64,000 nucleotides of DNA from Ulvibacterium sp965248315 (lineage in GTDB: Bacteria; Bacteroidota; Bacteroidia; Flavobacteriales; Flavobacteriaceae). The first letter of the stretch is position 1. Every line of letters starts with the position of its first letter. A program made the translations under genes and the position numbers. Below, piece by piece: positions 8,401-15,933 of this stretch. A model generated the notes under the pieces. That model worked only from the letters and a program-made list of their open reading frames with translations. It was not told the origin of the DNA and did no database searches. Location of the stretch: NCBI RefSeq assembly GCF_965248315.1, contig NZ_CBDFIX010000002.1, forward strand, positions 3,286,001-3,350,000, read 5' to 3'.

Positions 8401-9280
8401 TTTGACGCCAAGGGGAGAAGTACAACAAGTTACAGTAAAGGATGGTAAATGGAATTGGACTTTCCAGGAAAGAGAAAGAAGTAGTAATTTTTTCAAAGGG
8501 GGAGTCCAATTTTTAACCCATGCGACATTAGATTTAATTAATGGACTCGGAGAAGGGATATGTAATATCCTAGGTAAGGACGTAGAGGAGGGAGAAGATT
8601 GTAATCTTGGTGGCGCTGAAGTAGATCAAGATGGCAATGTGACTTTAATCGATTCTGAAGGTAATGCCGTACCCAAGGATCCCAATGCCAACTCTAATAT
8701 TCATATTTATGTAAGTTATGAATATACTGAGTTCGATGATGAATTGATTTTTGATGGAACTAAAAAGTTCATTGAGGAAGCTAAAGGTAATACCACAGCT
8801 GTTTATGGTAAACCCTGGCCAGGGATGCAAAGAGGTGAATCAATCTATCCCCCGAACGGTACTGGACAAATCAGATTTGACGGCGGAGGTAGTGGAGATT
8901 TTTTATCACGACGAAAAAATAGCAAGACCGGAAAGAGATATAAGCATAAGGGAATAGACTATAAAATGAATGAGGGTGACCCTGTGATTGCTCCGGTTTC
9001 AGGCGAAGTTGATAGAATATCACCAGCTTATACAACTAATAATAATGGTTTAACTGCTATTGTGATAAAAAATGCTGGTTATGAAGCCAAGGTTTTATAC
9101 GTGAAACCATCTTCAAACATAAAGAAGGGTTCAAAAGTTGTGCAGGGTGTTACGGTATTGGGAACTGTCCAAGATATTAACGTTAAGCATTCAAAAGACA
9201 CAACGGATCATATACATATTGAGTTAATTGATGACGAAGGTAGAATTATTCCCCCGAACGGTATTTATCCTCTTCAGTGA
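5477..9280 (+). CDS. Large secreted MORN-repeat protein with C-terminal M23 peptidase domain
   Basis: The protein is 1267 residues. It begins with a hydrophobic signal peptide ending near VNG (about residue 25), followed by a long N-terminal part with propeller-like strand repeats. From about residue 660 there are MORN-type repeats (YKGEFKNGLFEGKGVVY and later GKFENGIIDGKASYL). The C-terminal ~110 residues are a LytM/M23 zinc peptidase: HKGID (H1157, D1161) and HIH (H1245, H1247) supply the zinc ligands. M23 enzymes cut peptidoglycan cross-links, so a cell-wall-degrading effector or toxin is conceivable. No secretion-system tag is recognised and no immunity gene follows; the repeat element starts about 80 bp downstream. 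Confidence 0.7.
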   Translation: MNLTINNVIKMFLVFLVPAFSIVNGQIPKNLIQGNIENLFVKEAEDFVYYLGSTGRKLVINNTTVVENSDAQYRLFISKINKNNFEVERSWQFESARGFTITSYAINGQHHVISGSFNGPFNLSTSNIPNEAEGSFIFYFNAANESLKLDFVSRDNIVIDNISIFQDDRILLTGIGKASEAEILGQKLNNPENDLFSFLVEIDFDFTILSSQVIPNLVIHDAIFLDEDRRVYVGTSYNTTSQSGSSILIRENEMVVAQINRFGNIGWSRKLSGKSSCSKMTAKLLFDDVHEVLLIGGYYCGESDEIPLGYYHGFLSRILPTGELAWFKRVNNMPFSTTSVDLLRKDESTYEMRMFHQGDMIVSGYEFPKSDASWMSFHFSKDAVLKNIVTRKDSWYSQAHQNIMINKEFENKDYINYKVSMMGNSVDSPIDGQYIRPNEINSGYFLVFSVKGVDGFGHAGVILVKSEESQSTILNSHLLLSKNSESGYNASYGIIDTGDAVFDIENYRLGLRYERNSLPEELKSNILTSNSTRYILEILESEVEALEGWINTQNELESGKMLDIVNSSYSDKQLFYAELEKDFIELGTILDFDFTSKGESLLPRRLHSILREEFFSQQLVSLNSDAFSYQYNLLLETIPNDGNLIHEYKNGEIVLSNGQLFNYKVYDGAVKEGKPNGIGELDFEMANHPYYRQFNLKYKGEFKNGLFEGKGVVYQDTLKLFEGVFEKGKLKTGWEHKYYYRNNREISRCQILNGKKEGSCYYFFPLLSTDAISRIQQYKNGIPEGASYTFYPLSQKIKTYEFYKHGIKEGETISYFYDGKVYNSQEDVYKDVRTSIRKEVINDTVNHYYADYDPEGHGNLLFYTTDYVDWNNLELTPKFENITYEDRIFSYSNGNKHTVKNELSVVQFYNGDVLISNYGFNDELFFTSMSMGGVIPAKNHGKKENFYGPYKLYLADNSVLTGKFENGIIDGKASYLTPRGEVQQVTVKDGKWNWTFQERERSSNFFKGGVQFLTHATLDLINGLGEGICNILGKDVEEGEDCNLGGAEVDQDGNVTLIDSEGNAVPKDPNANSNIHIYVSYEYTEFDDELIFDGTKKFIEEAKGNTTAVYGKPWPGMQRGESIYPPNGTGQIRFDGGGSGDFLSRRKNSKTGKRYKHKGIDYKMNEGDPVIAPVSGEVDRISPAYTTNNNGLTAIVIKNAGYEAKVLYVKPSSNIKKGSKVVQGVTVLGTVQDINVKHSKDTTDHIHIELIDDEGRIIPPNGIYPLQ

Positions 9281-9630
9281 CTAAAATAATCCTTGGTTCA
9301 AGAACTCTTTCTAGGTATTCTATAGATTCGGATCTAATGTAAGAATACGACCAGGTTTAAATTATATCAGTCAAATAGACTCTAAAAATGTTTGTTTGGT
9401 ACACATGGAATAGCAAGTGCTTAGAAATTTATGCTTCGCTAAATTTTAAGCTTTTGCGGCAAGCTGACGAAAAGCCCTTGAAATTTTTCTTTTCAAAATT
9501 CACAAGTAAACCAAAGGTTTCAATAAGAACGAAAAGCTAAGCTTTTAATGGCGCTGGCCAAGTTGTAGCCTTCCCTAAAAATAGGACAGTTTAAAATTCG
9601 AAAATAGTAACTTTAAATTTTAACTGTCAG

Positions 9631-9897
9631 ATGAAAAAAAGCAAGTTTACCGAGAGCCAGATTATCAAGGCACTCAAAGAGAACGAACAGGGCCGCAAGG
9701 TCGGGGACATATCCCGTGAGATGGGCATCGATACCAGCACCTTTTATTATTGGAGAAAGAAGTATGGTGGCATGGAAGTGGCCCATATGAAGCGCCTTAA
9801 AGAGCTTGAGGAGGAGAACCGCAAGCTTAAGCAGATGTACGCCGACGTAAGTCTGGACGTCCGCATGCTCAAGGACGTGCTGTCAAAAAAGTTCTAG
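9631..9897 (+). CDS. IS3-family transposase OrfA
   Basis: The 88-residue protein has an N-terminal helix-turn-helix (KFTESQIIKALKENEQGRK through STFYYWRKKYGG) that would bind the IS ends, then a leucine-zipper-like helix (LKELEEENRKLKQMYADV) for oligomerisation. Near its 3' end the in-frame heptamer A-AAA-AAG (9885-9891) is a classic -1 slippery site. Shifting there enters the orfB frame and makes the OrfAB transposase. Confidence 0.85.
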   Translation: MKKSKFTESQIIKALKENEQGRKVGDISREMGIDTSTFYYWRKKYGGMEVAHMKRLKELEEENRKLKQMYADVSLDVRMLKDVLSKKF

Positions 9898-10769
9898 GGC
9901 CTTCCGACAAGAAGCACCGCGCGAAATACCTACAAGAGGCCTATTCGGTAAGCGTATCACGTTCCTGTCAGGTTCTGGAACTTGCCCGTTCGATGTGGTA
10001 CCACCACAACAGGAAGGATGACACGGAAGTTGTCGGAGCGTTATCCAGACTGGCGGAAGAACTGCCCACCAGGGGCTTTGAGGTGTATTACAAGCGGCTT
10101 CGTCGCGAAGGCCATAAATGGAACCGCAAACGGGTCTTGCGGGTATATAGGTCGATGAACCTGAAACTCAGGCGCAAACACAAGAAACGTTTGCCCGCAA
10201 GGACAAAGAACCCATTGGAGGCCCCGATGGATCTCAATGAGGTGTGGAGCATGGACTTTATGGCCGATGTGCTGTCCGATGGCAGGAAGATCAGGGTGTT
10301 CAATGTAATGGACGATTGCAACCGTGAGGTGCTTGCCATGGATGTGGGGCTGAACTACCCGGCAAAAAAAGTGGTGGAGACATTAAGCCATTTGGAGGAA
10401 GAAATGGGCCTTCCCAAAACGATCCGTTGCGATAACGGTCCGGAGTTCATTTCCAAGACCTTGGCCGATTGGTGCAAGAAGAAAAGAATCGAGCTCAGGT
10501 TCATCCAACCGGGAAAGCCCGTACAGAACGCATTTATGGAACGATTGAACCGACATTATCGCGAAGATGTACTCGATGCATATTGGTTCAATGACCTGCA
10601 CCAGATAAGGACATTGACCAACGAATGGATGGAGAACTACAATACAAAGCACCCGCACTCGGCATTGGACGATATGCCACCAAGGGAATACAAAGACCGT
10701 TTCGGGGAAGAATTCTTCCCCGAAACCAACATAATTAATGAAAAATTATTGAATTTAGAGTTGTCCTAA
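9891..10769 (+). CDS. IS3-family transposase OrfB (integrase core), made by -1 frameshift
   Basis: The frame stays open from the slippery heptamer at 9885-9891 to 10769, consistent with expression as an OrfAB fusion; the first internal ATG is 9993. The product has an HTH_21-like region (PTRGFEVYYKRLRREGHKWN) followed by an rve core with D in SMDFMADVL, D in RCDNGPEF and E in NAFMERLNRHYRE, the DDE triad of IS3 transposases. The SMDF...DGRK pattern is typical of the IS407 group. Confidence 0.85.
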   Translation, partial: VLGPSDKKHRAKYLQEAYSVSVSRSCQVLELARSMWYHHNRKDDTEVVGALSRLAEELPTRGFEVYYKRLRREGHKWNRKRVLRVYRSMNLKLRRKHKKRLPARTKNPLEAPMDLNEVWSMDFMADVLSDGRKIRVFNVMDDCNREVLAMDVGLNYPAKKVVETLSHLEEEMGLPKTIRCDNGPEFISKTLADWCKKKRIELRFIQPGKPVQNAFMERLNRHYREDVLDAYWFNDLHQIRTLTNEWMENYNTKHPHSALDDMPPREYKDRFGEEFFPETNIINEKLLNLELS

Positions 10770-11162
10770 AAAGGGTAAGGCTACAAAGTGGCTGAGAATT
10801 GCGTATAAAAATAAATGCAAGGGCATTTACCTTTTATGAAAGCAATGTGCTGTTGGCCGAGCGGCTATTTTACATAACGGCAAATTATAGATACAAATGA
10901 TAGCTCGTGCGCAGTACACCGCTTAAAAAGGTTTCTTGTATACCGGCAAACGAATGTTTAAAGTGTGCAGAATGATTGTGCGGTATTTGACATAATATAA
11001 ATATAGCCTACGAATGCGGTTTGGAAATAACCATTATCAGCAAATTGCTTTGACATAAAATCGGTATCGTTATAGCACTAAAGCGCTAGAACTGATTTTA
11101 TATCAAATAGCACAGCTATACGCAATTTGCTACCCATAAGCATTTGTACTATAATTTATATT

Positions 11163-11318
11163 ATGTCAAATAGAATTTTATTTGTATGTACTATTTTAAT
11201 AATACCCCCTATTATTCGTACACTTTATCGAAAAAAAAGAAACAAAACAAAAACTTATATTCAAATTGCACCACATTATGGTAAACGCCATGAAAAAGAA
11301 CATTTAAGAATTAACTAA
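11163..11318 (+). CDS. Possible 51-residue membrane peptide
   Basis: The ATG at 11163 lies inside the outer arm of repeat copy B. The predicted peptide has a hydrophobic N-terminal segment (ILFVCTILIIPPII) and a basic tail. I do not recognise it. Composition alone supports it weakly, and the overlap with the repeat arm makes an accidental frame quite possible. Confidence 0.2.
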   Translation: MSNRILFVCTILIIPPIIRTLYRKKRNKTKTYIQIAPHYGKRHEKEHLRIN

Positions 11319-11328
11319 AACGTAACGA

Positions 11329-11772
11329 ATGAAAAAAGCCCCTTTTCTAGTAATCGCGGTGGTATTTGCCTTGATTACCAGCTGCAAAAAAGATGATGTA
11401 TCCAGTGTAATCCTTCAAAGTACGGAGTATAGATTACAGGCCGTTGGACCTAATGGCATTACCGGAACGGTGACGTTTACCGAAGATAGTGACGGCAAGA
11501 CGGAAGTCTTGGTGGAACTGGAAGACGGTTCTTCCGTAGCCGTACACCCGGCCTATATTCGATTCAATACTGCTGAAGAAGGTGGAGCCATCGCCTTAAC
11601 GCTAAATCCTTGTGAGTGTAAAGTCAGTACAACTACCGTCTCAAAACTCGATGTAGGAACCTCAATTTCCTATGAGGGCCTATTGCAATTGGACGGACAT
11701 GTGAGTATCCACAACACTCCGGAGGATTATACGGTAATTTCCGCAGCCAATATCGGTGTAAACGCCAACTAG
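11329..11772 (+). CDS. Hypothetical lipoprotein, 147 aa
   Basis: ATG at 11329. The N terminus MKKAPFLVIAVVFALITSC is a lipoprotein signal with lipobox ITSC, and Cys19 would be acylated. The CKKDD after the cleavage site resembles the surface-export signals of Bacteroidota lipoproteins. The mature part is strand-rich and acidic, without a family I recognise. A strong terminator follows at 11799. This is the first ordinary-looking gene after the accessory region. Confidence 0.7.
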   Translation: MKKAPFLVIAVVFALITSCKKDDVSSVILQSTEYRLQAVGPNGITGTVTFTEDSDGKTEVLVELEDGSSVAVHPAYIRFNTAEEGGAIALTLNPCECKVSTTTVSKLDVGTSISYEGLLQLDGHVSIHNTPEDYTVISAANIGVNAN

Positions 11773-11798
11773 GAAACTAAAAAAGTCTAAACACCAAA

Positions 11799-11828
11799 AA
11801 CCTGATTGTTCATTTCAATCAGGTTTTT
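11799..11828 (+). terminator. Rho-independent terminator
   Basis: Stem AACCTGATTG/CAATCAGGTT with a 7-nt loop, followed by a T run, 27 bp after the lipoprotein stop codon. Confidence 0.85.
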
Positions 11829-11856
11829 TTATGGTCTTCCAAATTCGTAGTTTACC

Positions 11857-12201
11857 TCAATAACTCCGCAACCCCTGCATATAATCCTCTACGCCACGCT
11901 GCAATTCATTGAATGCTAAAAACTGTTGCCGTACGCGGTCTACAAAATCAACCGTATGTTTTTTTCGTTCCCTTAGGGATACTATAATTTCCTTATTGGT
12001 ATTACTTAAGGTGTCCAAGCCATTCTTTAAGTCCTCCATGCGTTCAAACAAGCTATAGGTCTTGGGCTCACAGATATAGGAGTTCAATTTGTTGCGTAAC
12101 TGACCCACATCTTGCTGACTACGTTCCAACTTTAATACCAAAGCGTTTTTTTCATGGTGGCCTTGGCCCGGTGTTCTGTAGTCATCTTTGAGGTTTTCCA
12201 T
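11857..12201 (-). CDS. Hypothetical coiled-coil protein, 114 aa
   Basis: The start is taken at the ATG at 12201 (MENLKDDYRTPG); an upstream in-frame ATG at 12240 adds 13 residues of uncharacteristic sequence. The protein is soluble, charged and helical, with heptad-like spacing in ALVLKLERSQQDVGQLRNKL. No signal peptide and no family I recognise. It stands alone between the terminator at 11799 and the divergent hibernation-factor gene. Confidence 0.55.
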   Translation of the reverse strand: MENLKDDYRTPGQGHHEKNALVLKLERSQQDVGQLRNKLNSYICEPKTYSLFERMEDLKNGLDTLSNTNKEIIVSLRERKKHTVDFVDRVRQQFLAFNELQRGVEDYMQGLRSY

Positions 12202-12394
12202 AGGATACGGATTTAGGGGGTTATAGCCAATATCGTACAACTCAATTAAAGTTAGAAAAAAAACATATCCCTAATCGACCGAAAATCAGACTTTAACGTT
12301 TTTTTAGAATAAACTTTAAGTTTAGTTTAAATAACCTCCATTTGATTTTCATTTGGCTTCTCTTTATCTTTCCACTGAACCTAAATTGTATTTC

Positions 12395-12697
12395 ATGAAC
12401 ATCCATTTTGAGTATCATGATGTCCAGGCTAGTCCCCGACTGGAAGAACTGGCATCCAAAAAACTAAATAAATTATTGGACAAATACGATTTCATCGTTC
12501 GGGCCGATGTATTTTTTAAGACGGAAAACACCTCGGAGCCAGATACTGGTAAGATTTGTAATATTCGTTTAAGCGCTCCCGGTCCCCGACTTTTTGCAGA
12601 GGCTAGCCATGCTTCCTTTGAAGCTTCTATCTCGGAATCCGTGGACGATCTACGGCGCCAACTACGAAAACGCAAGGAAAAAATGAAATCGCGTTAA
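12395..12697 (+). CDS. hpf: Ribosome hibernation-promoting factor, short HPF/RaiA family
   Basis: ATG at 12395 gives 100 residues, the length of short HPF. It starts with the family pattern MNIHFEYHDVQASPRLEELASKKL, has a central strand-rich part and ends in a basic helix (DLRRQLRKRKEKMKSR). Members bind the 30S decoding centre and silence ribosomes in stationary phase or stress. TTTGA (12341) and TATCTTTC (12365) are spaced like a Bacteroidota promoter about 25 bp before the start. The in-frame codons before the ATG look non-coding. Confidence 0.85.
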   Translation: MNIHFEYHDVQASPRLEELASKKLNKLLDKYDFIVRADVFFKTENTSEPDTGKICNIRLSAPGPRLFAEASHASFEASISESVDDLRRQLRKRKEKMKSR

Positions 12698-12720
12698 ATA
12701 GCGCTAAAGAGAGGTATCCC

Positions 12721-13059
12721 CTAATCCTCTACTTCATCTACAAATTCAATATTGGACAAGGTTTTGGACAATCGGTGGGAAAATGGATTGTTACGAAGGT
12801 CCTTTAGCAATGCTTTGCGCTTACGTTCGGAAATATCCAAGGAGTCCAGAATTGTCATTTTTCGGCGCATTTCGGCAATCCTCAATTGTTTCAGTGCCAA
12901 CCGCTCCTCTACCGACTTAATCAGCTGAGGTTCGAAACGTTCCATATAAGTCCGTTCGGTTATGGTCGATTCCTCCCTTTCAGAATTTTGGGCTTTAGTA
13001 GTTTGCACACCAAAAAACAAGGTAGCCAACCCAAGGGTACAATTCGCTAATTTCTTCAT
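12721..13059 (-). CDS. Hypothetical exported protein, 112 aa
   Basis: The start is taken at the ATG at 13059 because it gives a clean signal peptide (MKKLANCTLGLATLFFGVQTTKA, cleavage before Q). The mature part is charged and helical (VEERLALKQLRIAEMRRKM) and the C terminus is acidic. It is convergent with hpf at a 23-bp interval and divergent from the YceI gene. I do not recognise the family; it is likely periplasmic. Confidence 0.6.
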   Translation of the reverse strand: MKKLANCTLGLATLFFGVQTTKAQNSEREESTITERTYMERFEPQLIKSVEERLALKQLRIAEMRRKMTILDSLDISERKRKALLKDLRNNPFSHRLSKTLSNIEFVDEVED

Positions 13060-13180
13060 TTCAAAATCAAATACTGTTCTATCTTCAAAATACAATCTTT
13101 TTGGCACACTATGGGAATTTTGGACCATTCACAACGCTATATCGATTTTTGCCTTCTTTTTATCGACTCAAATTATTGGT

Positions 13181-13188
13181 TAACTTTG
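13181..13188 (+). promoter_or_regulatory. Putative -7 element TAACTTTG
   Basis: Matches the Bacteroidota -7 consensus TAnnTTTG and ends 25 bp before the YceI start codon. A matching -33 box is not obvious. Confidence 0.45.
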
Positions 13189-13213
13189 GCACACTTCATG
13201 AAACATTTATGAT

Positions 13214-13723
13214 ATGAAATCCAAATGGATTGTTTTTTTGGTATGGGCACTTTTACCATCGCCCCTTGTCCTTGCCCAAGATGAAATTTCCAACGCGGAG
13301 ATTACCTTTACTTTTGTTTCCAAGGATGTAGATGGAAGTATCTCTGGTTTTAGATCCTCCTCCACTATCGATCTGGATAACCCATCCAACTCAGAATTCA
13401 AGGGCGCCGTAAGTGTGGAGACCTTAAAGACCGGGAACTTTCTCCGGGATTGGTCCTTAAAAGGCAAAAAATATTTCAATGCGGACGACTATCCGAAAAT
13501 AAGCTTTGCCAGTACCTCCGTGACCACTACGGATACTGGATTTAAGGTCACCGGCGACCTGACCCTAAAAGGAAAAAGTAAACCGATTACCATAGATTTC
13601 ACCCGAAAGGCCGACCAAGTAAGAGGTACCACTACCCTATTTTCATCTGACTTCGGAATCAACGTCAAAAAGGAAAGGAAGGACAATGAAGTAATCGTGA
13701 ATTTCCTTTTGACACTCCAATAA
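13214..13723 (+). CDS. YceI family periplasmic lipid-binding-like protein
   Basis: The 169-residue protein has a signal peptide (MKSKWIVFLVWALLPSPLVLA) and the YceI eight-stranded barrel pattern: EITFTFVSKDVDGSISGF, the KGKKYFNADDYPKISF signature, and VTGDLTLKGKSKPITIDF. The family binds long polyisoprenoid or fatty-chain ligands in a lipocalin-like barrel; the ligand here is unknown. A TerC-like gene follows 74 bp downstream on the same strand. Confidence 0.88.
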   Translation: MKSKWIVFLVWALLPSPLVLAQDEISNAEITFTFVSKDVDGSISGFRSSSTIDLDNPSNSEFKGAVSVETLKTGNFLRDWSLKGKKYFNADDYPKISFASTSVTTTDTGFKVTGDLTLKGKSKPITIDFTRKADQVRGTTTLFSSDFGINVKKERKDNEVIVNFLLTLQ

Positions 13724-13797
13724 ATAGTTTAAAATCTTTCATGTACCCCTTGCCATCAAAAAAATGGATTGTTAACTTGGCGCCATAAAAATTGGCT

Positions 13798-14754
13798 ATG
13801 TGGATATGGGTGCTATTTATTGCTTTGGTCATCGTGTTCCTGGCCCTGGACCTCGGGGTGTTCCATAGAAACGAGCATGTAATACGTAGCAAGGAAGCGG
13901 GAATGTGGACCGCACTTTGGGTGTCCATAGCCTTGGGTTTTAGTGGGGTCATTTATTGGTTGTTCTCCAGTGGATTGGTGGAAAACCCCACGGGATTAAC
14001 GCCTAATACCGCCGTTCTTAAGTACGTTACGGGTTACCTCATAGAACTTTCCCTAAGCATTGATAACGTATTTGTTATCGCGGTGATCTTTACCACATTT
14101 AACATTCCCCCACTCTACCAGCACCGGGTACTCTTTTGGGGTATTTTGGGTGCCATTGTTTTTAGGGGATTGATGATCGTTTTTGGGGTAGCCTTGATCA
14201 ATAAATTCGATTGGATAATTTATGTATTTGGGGCATTTCTGCTCTACACGGCCTTTAAGATGCTAAAATCCGATGATTCCGAATTCGATCCGCAAAAATC
14301 CTTCATGTTTCGGCAGCTTAAAAAGCTTTACCCCATAACCACGACCCTTAACGGGCACGATTTTTTTGTAAAACGCATGGGGGTCACGGCCGCCACTCCC
14401 TTATTCGTGGCCTTGGTCATCATTGAGGTGACCGATGTTCTTTTCGCCTTGGACAGTATTCCCGCTATCTTGGCCATTACTGCGGACCCTTTCATTGTCT
14501 TCAGCTCCAATATCCTGGCCATTTTAGGCCTACGCTCCATGTATTTTTTAATTTCCCGGATGTTGCAAAAGTTTCGCTTTATAAATTACAGCCTGGTGGT
14601 CATCTTGGCTTTTGTAGGGTTTAAGATGCTTTTCGCCCACCAGATCGAACTGCCGGAATGGGTGTCTTTGACCGTAATATCGGTCTCCCTCATTGCAGGA
14701 ATTGTGGCTTCCTTGGTCATACCGGAAAAAAAGAAAGGACCCGAAAACGTATAG
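13798..14754 (+). CDS. TerC/Alx family integral membrane protein
   Basis: From the ATG at 13798 (an in-frame TTG lies two codons earlier) the product is 318 residues with about eight or nine hydrophobic spans. The family's acidic membrane motifs are clear: ELSLSIDNVFVIAVIF and VLFALDSIPAILAIT. TerC/Alx proteins are linked to manganese efflux, metal homeostasis and tellurite resistance. It ends 7 bp from the convergent oxidoreductase gene. Confidence 0.88.
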   Translation: MWIWVLFIALVIVFLALDLGVFHRNEHVIRSKEAGMWTALWVSIALGFSGVIYWLFSSGLVENPTGLTPNTAVLKYVTGYLIELSLSIDNVFVIAVIFTTFNIPPLYQHRVLFWGILGAIVFRGLMIVFGVALINKFDWIIYVFGAFLLYTAFKMLKSDDSEFDPQKSFMFRQLKKLYPITTTLNGHDFFVKRMGVTAATPLFVALVIIEVTDVLFALDSIPAILAITADPFIVFSSNILAILGLRSMYFLISRMLQKFRFINYSLVVILAFVGFKMLFAHQIELPEWVSLTVISVSLIAGIVASLVIPEKKKGPENV

Positions 14755-14761
14755 CGCAATC

Positions 14762-15910
14762 TTAGGGAACCGTTACCCAGGCTTGTTCCTTATTACTTGC
14801 AATAATGGCTTCAGCCAGTACCAATTCCCGCAGTCCATCGCCAAAACTTGGAAACTTCCATTCAGGTGGGGGTATGCCCGTTCGGATGGCGTTGTAGACT
14901 TCGGAAAACAATTGCTTTGAAGTATCGGCAAAGCCTTCGTTATGACCTCCGGGAAAGGCGGTAATCTTACTGGCCTCCACATGGAATAAACTTGGGTCGC
15001 GTAACAACAGGCCGTTAGTTTCGTCCCGTTTTCCTATCCAAAGCTCATTGGGTTTTTCGGATTCCCAGGCCAAGCTCGATTGGGAGGCCGAAATCTCCAA
15101 GGCAACCCTATTCTTTCTACCTGCCGCCACCTGGCTTACAGTTATGGACCCTTTATGGCCATTGTTAAATCGAAGTAGGACATGGGCAGTATCTTCGGTA
15201 GCTATGGGAACATCGGCATAATCCTCAGGTTTTAATAGTTTTCCGGAATAAGTTTCTATGGGAACCAGAGGTTTTTTACGGGTCTTATGCACCGTATCAA
15301 AATCGGCCATCACTGCGGTAATCTTAAGCCCTGTGATGTATTCCAAAAGGTCCATAAGATGTGAGCCTATATCGGCAACAGCCCGGGACTCACCCGATTT
15401 GTCTGGTTCCAATCTCCAATTATAGTCGGTTTCATAAAACAGCCAATCCTGAAGGTATGATCCCAAAACGGTGTGAATGGCTCCTAGCTCACCTTTTTCC
15501 CGCATCGTTTTCATTTGGCGGATCAGCGGATAGTAGCGTACATTAAACTGGACGGCATTCACGCGATGGGTACTTTTTGCCAAGGCCACCAGTTCCTCTG
15601 CCTCGGATATTTTCGTGGCCAAAGGCTTTTCACAGACCACATGTAGGCCTTGCGCCAAAGCTTTCCGGGCCATTTCATAATGTAGGAAATTTGGGGTGCA
15701 AATATGAACGCAGTCCAAACGGTCACTGCTCAAAAAGGTTTCATAATCTTGATAATACCGCTCTATGCCCAATTGTTCCGCCTTGGTTTTGACCGCGTCA
15801 TTGTGATGATGTACCGAAACGACTTCGAGTCCCGGTATCCGTCGTAACGCTTCAATATGTATGGGGCCTATAAATCCTAACCCGGCAACCCCAATTCTAA
15901 TTTTCTCCAT
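14762..15910 (-). CDS. Gfo/Idh/MocA family NAD(P)-dependent oxidoreductase
   Basis: The 382-residue protein has an N-terminal Rossmann fold (RIGVAGLGFIGPIHIEAL) and the family hallmark CEKPLA near residue 95, which carries the catalytic Lys. A C-terminal alpha/beta domain follows. The family oxidises or reduces sugars and cyclitols. It is the last gene of a four-gene set (isomerase, GntR regulator, DeoC, this gene) on the minus strand, 23 bp after DeoC, which suggests a carbohydrate or cyclitol breakdown pathway. The substrate cannot be told from sequence. Confidence 0.88.
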   Translation of the reverse strand: MEKIRIGVAGLGFIGPIHIEALRRIPGLEVVSVHHHNDAVKTKAEQLGIERYYQDYETFLSSDRLDCVHICTPNFLHYEMARKALAQGLHVVCEKPLATKISEAEELVALAKSTHRVNAVQFNVRYYPLIRQMKTMREKGELGAIHTVLGSYLQDWLFYETDYNWRLEPDKSGESRAVADIGSHLMDLLEYITGLKITAVMADFDTVHKTRKKPLVPIETYSGKLLKPEDYADVPIATEDTAHVLLRFNNGHKGSITVSQVAAGRKNRVALEISASQSSLAWESEKPNELWIGKRDETNGLLLRDPSLFHVEASKITAFPGGHNEGFADTSKQLFSEVYNAIRTGIPPPEWKFPSFGDGLRELVLAEAIIASNKEQAWVTVP

Positions 15911-15933
15911 GATACCGTATCAATTCGTTTGTT

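Larger units (their letters stand above)
9564..10785 (+). mobile_element. IS3-family (IS407-like) insertion sequence with AAGT target duplication
   Basis: The ends are inverted repeats of about 25 bp starting TGTAGCCTT (9564 on the left; complement ending at 10785 on the right). The element is flanked by AAGT at 9560-9563 and 10786-10789, a 4-bp target duplication as expected for the IS407 group. Removing the IS and one AAGT restores a sequence colinear with copy A around 2275-2295. Intact ends, a clean duplication and intact genes indicate a recent insertion. Confidence 0.9.
9359..11172. repeat. Copy B of the ~580-bp structured non-coding repeat, split by an IS
   Basis: Copy B consists of 9359-9563 plus 10790-11172. 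Joined, these are about 588 bp against 578 bp in copy A. Its inner stem AGCAAATTGC/GCAATTTGCT (11039-11048 with 11122-11131) is perfectly paired although half its bases differ from copy A. Likewise ATAAAATC/GATTTTAT (11055-11062 with 11094-11101), TACGAATGC/GCATTTGTA (11009-11017 with 11140-11148, one G-T pair) and AAATGC/GCATTT (10813-10818 with 10823-10828). A long outer arm pairs 10984-11006 with 11149-11172 almost completely. Confidence 0.85.
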
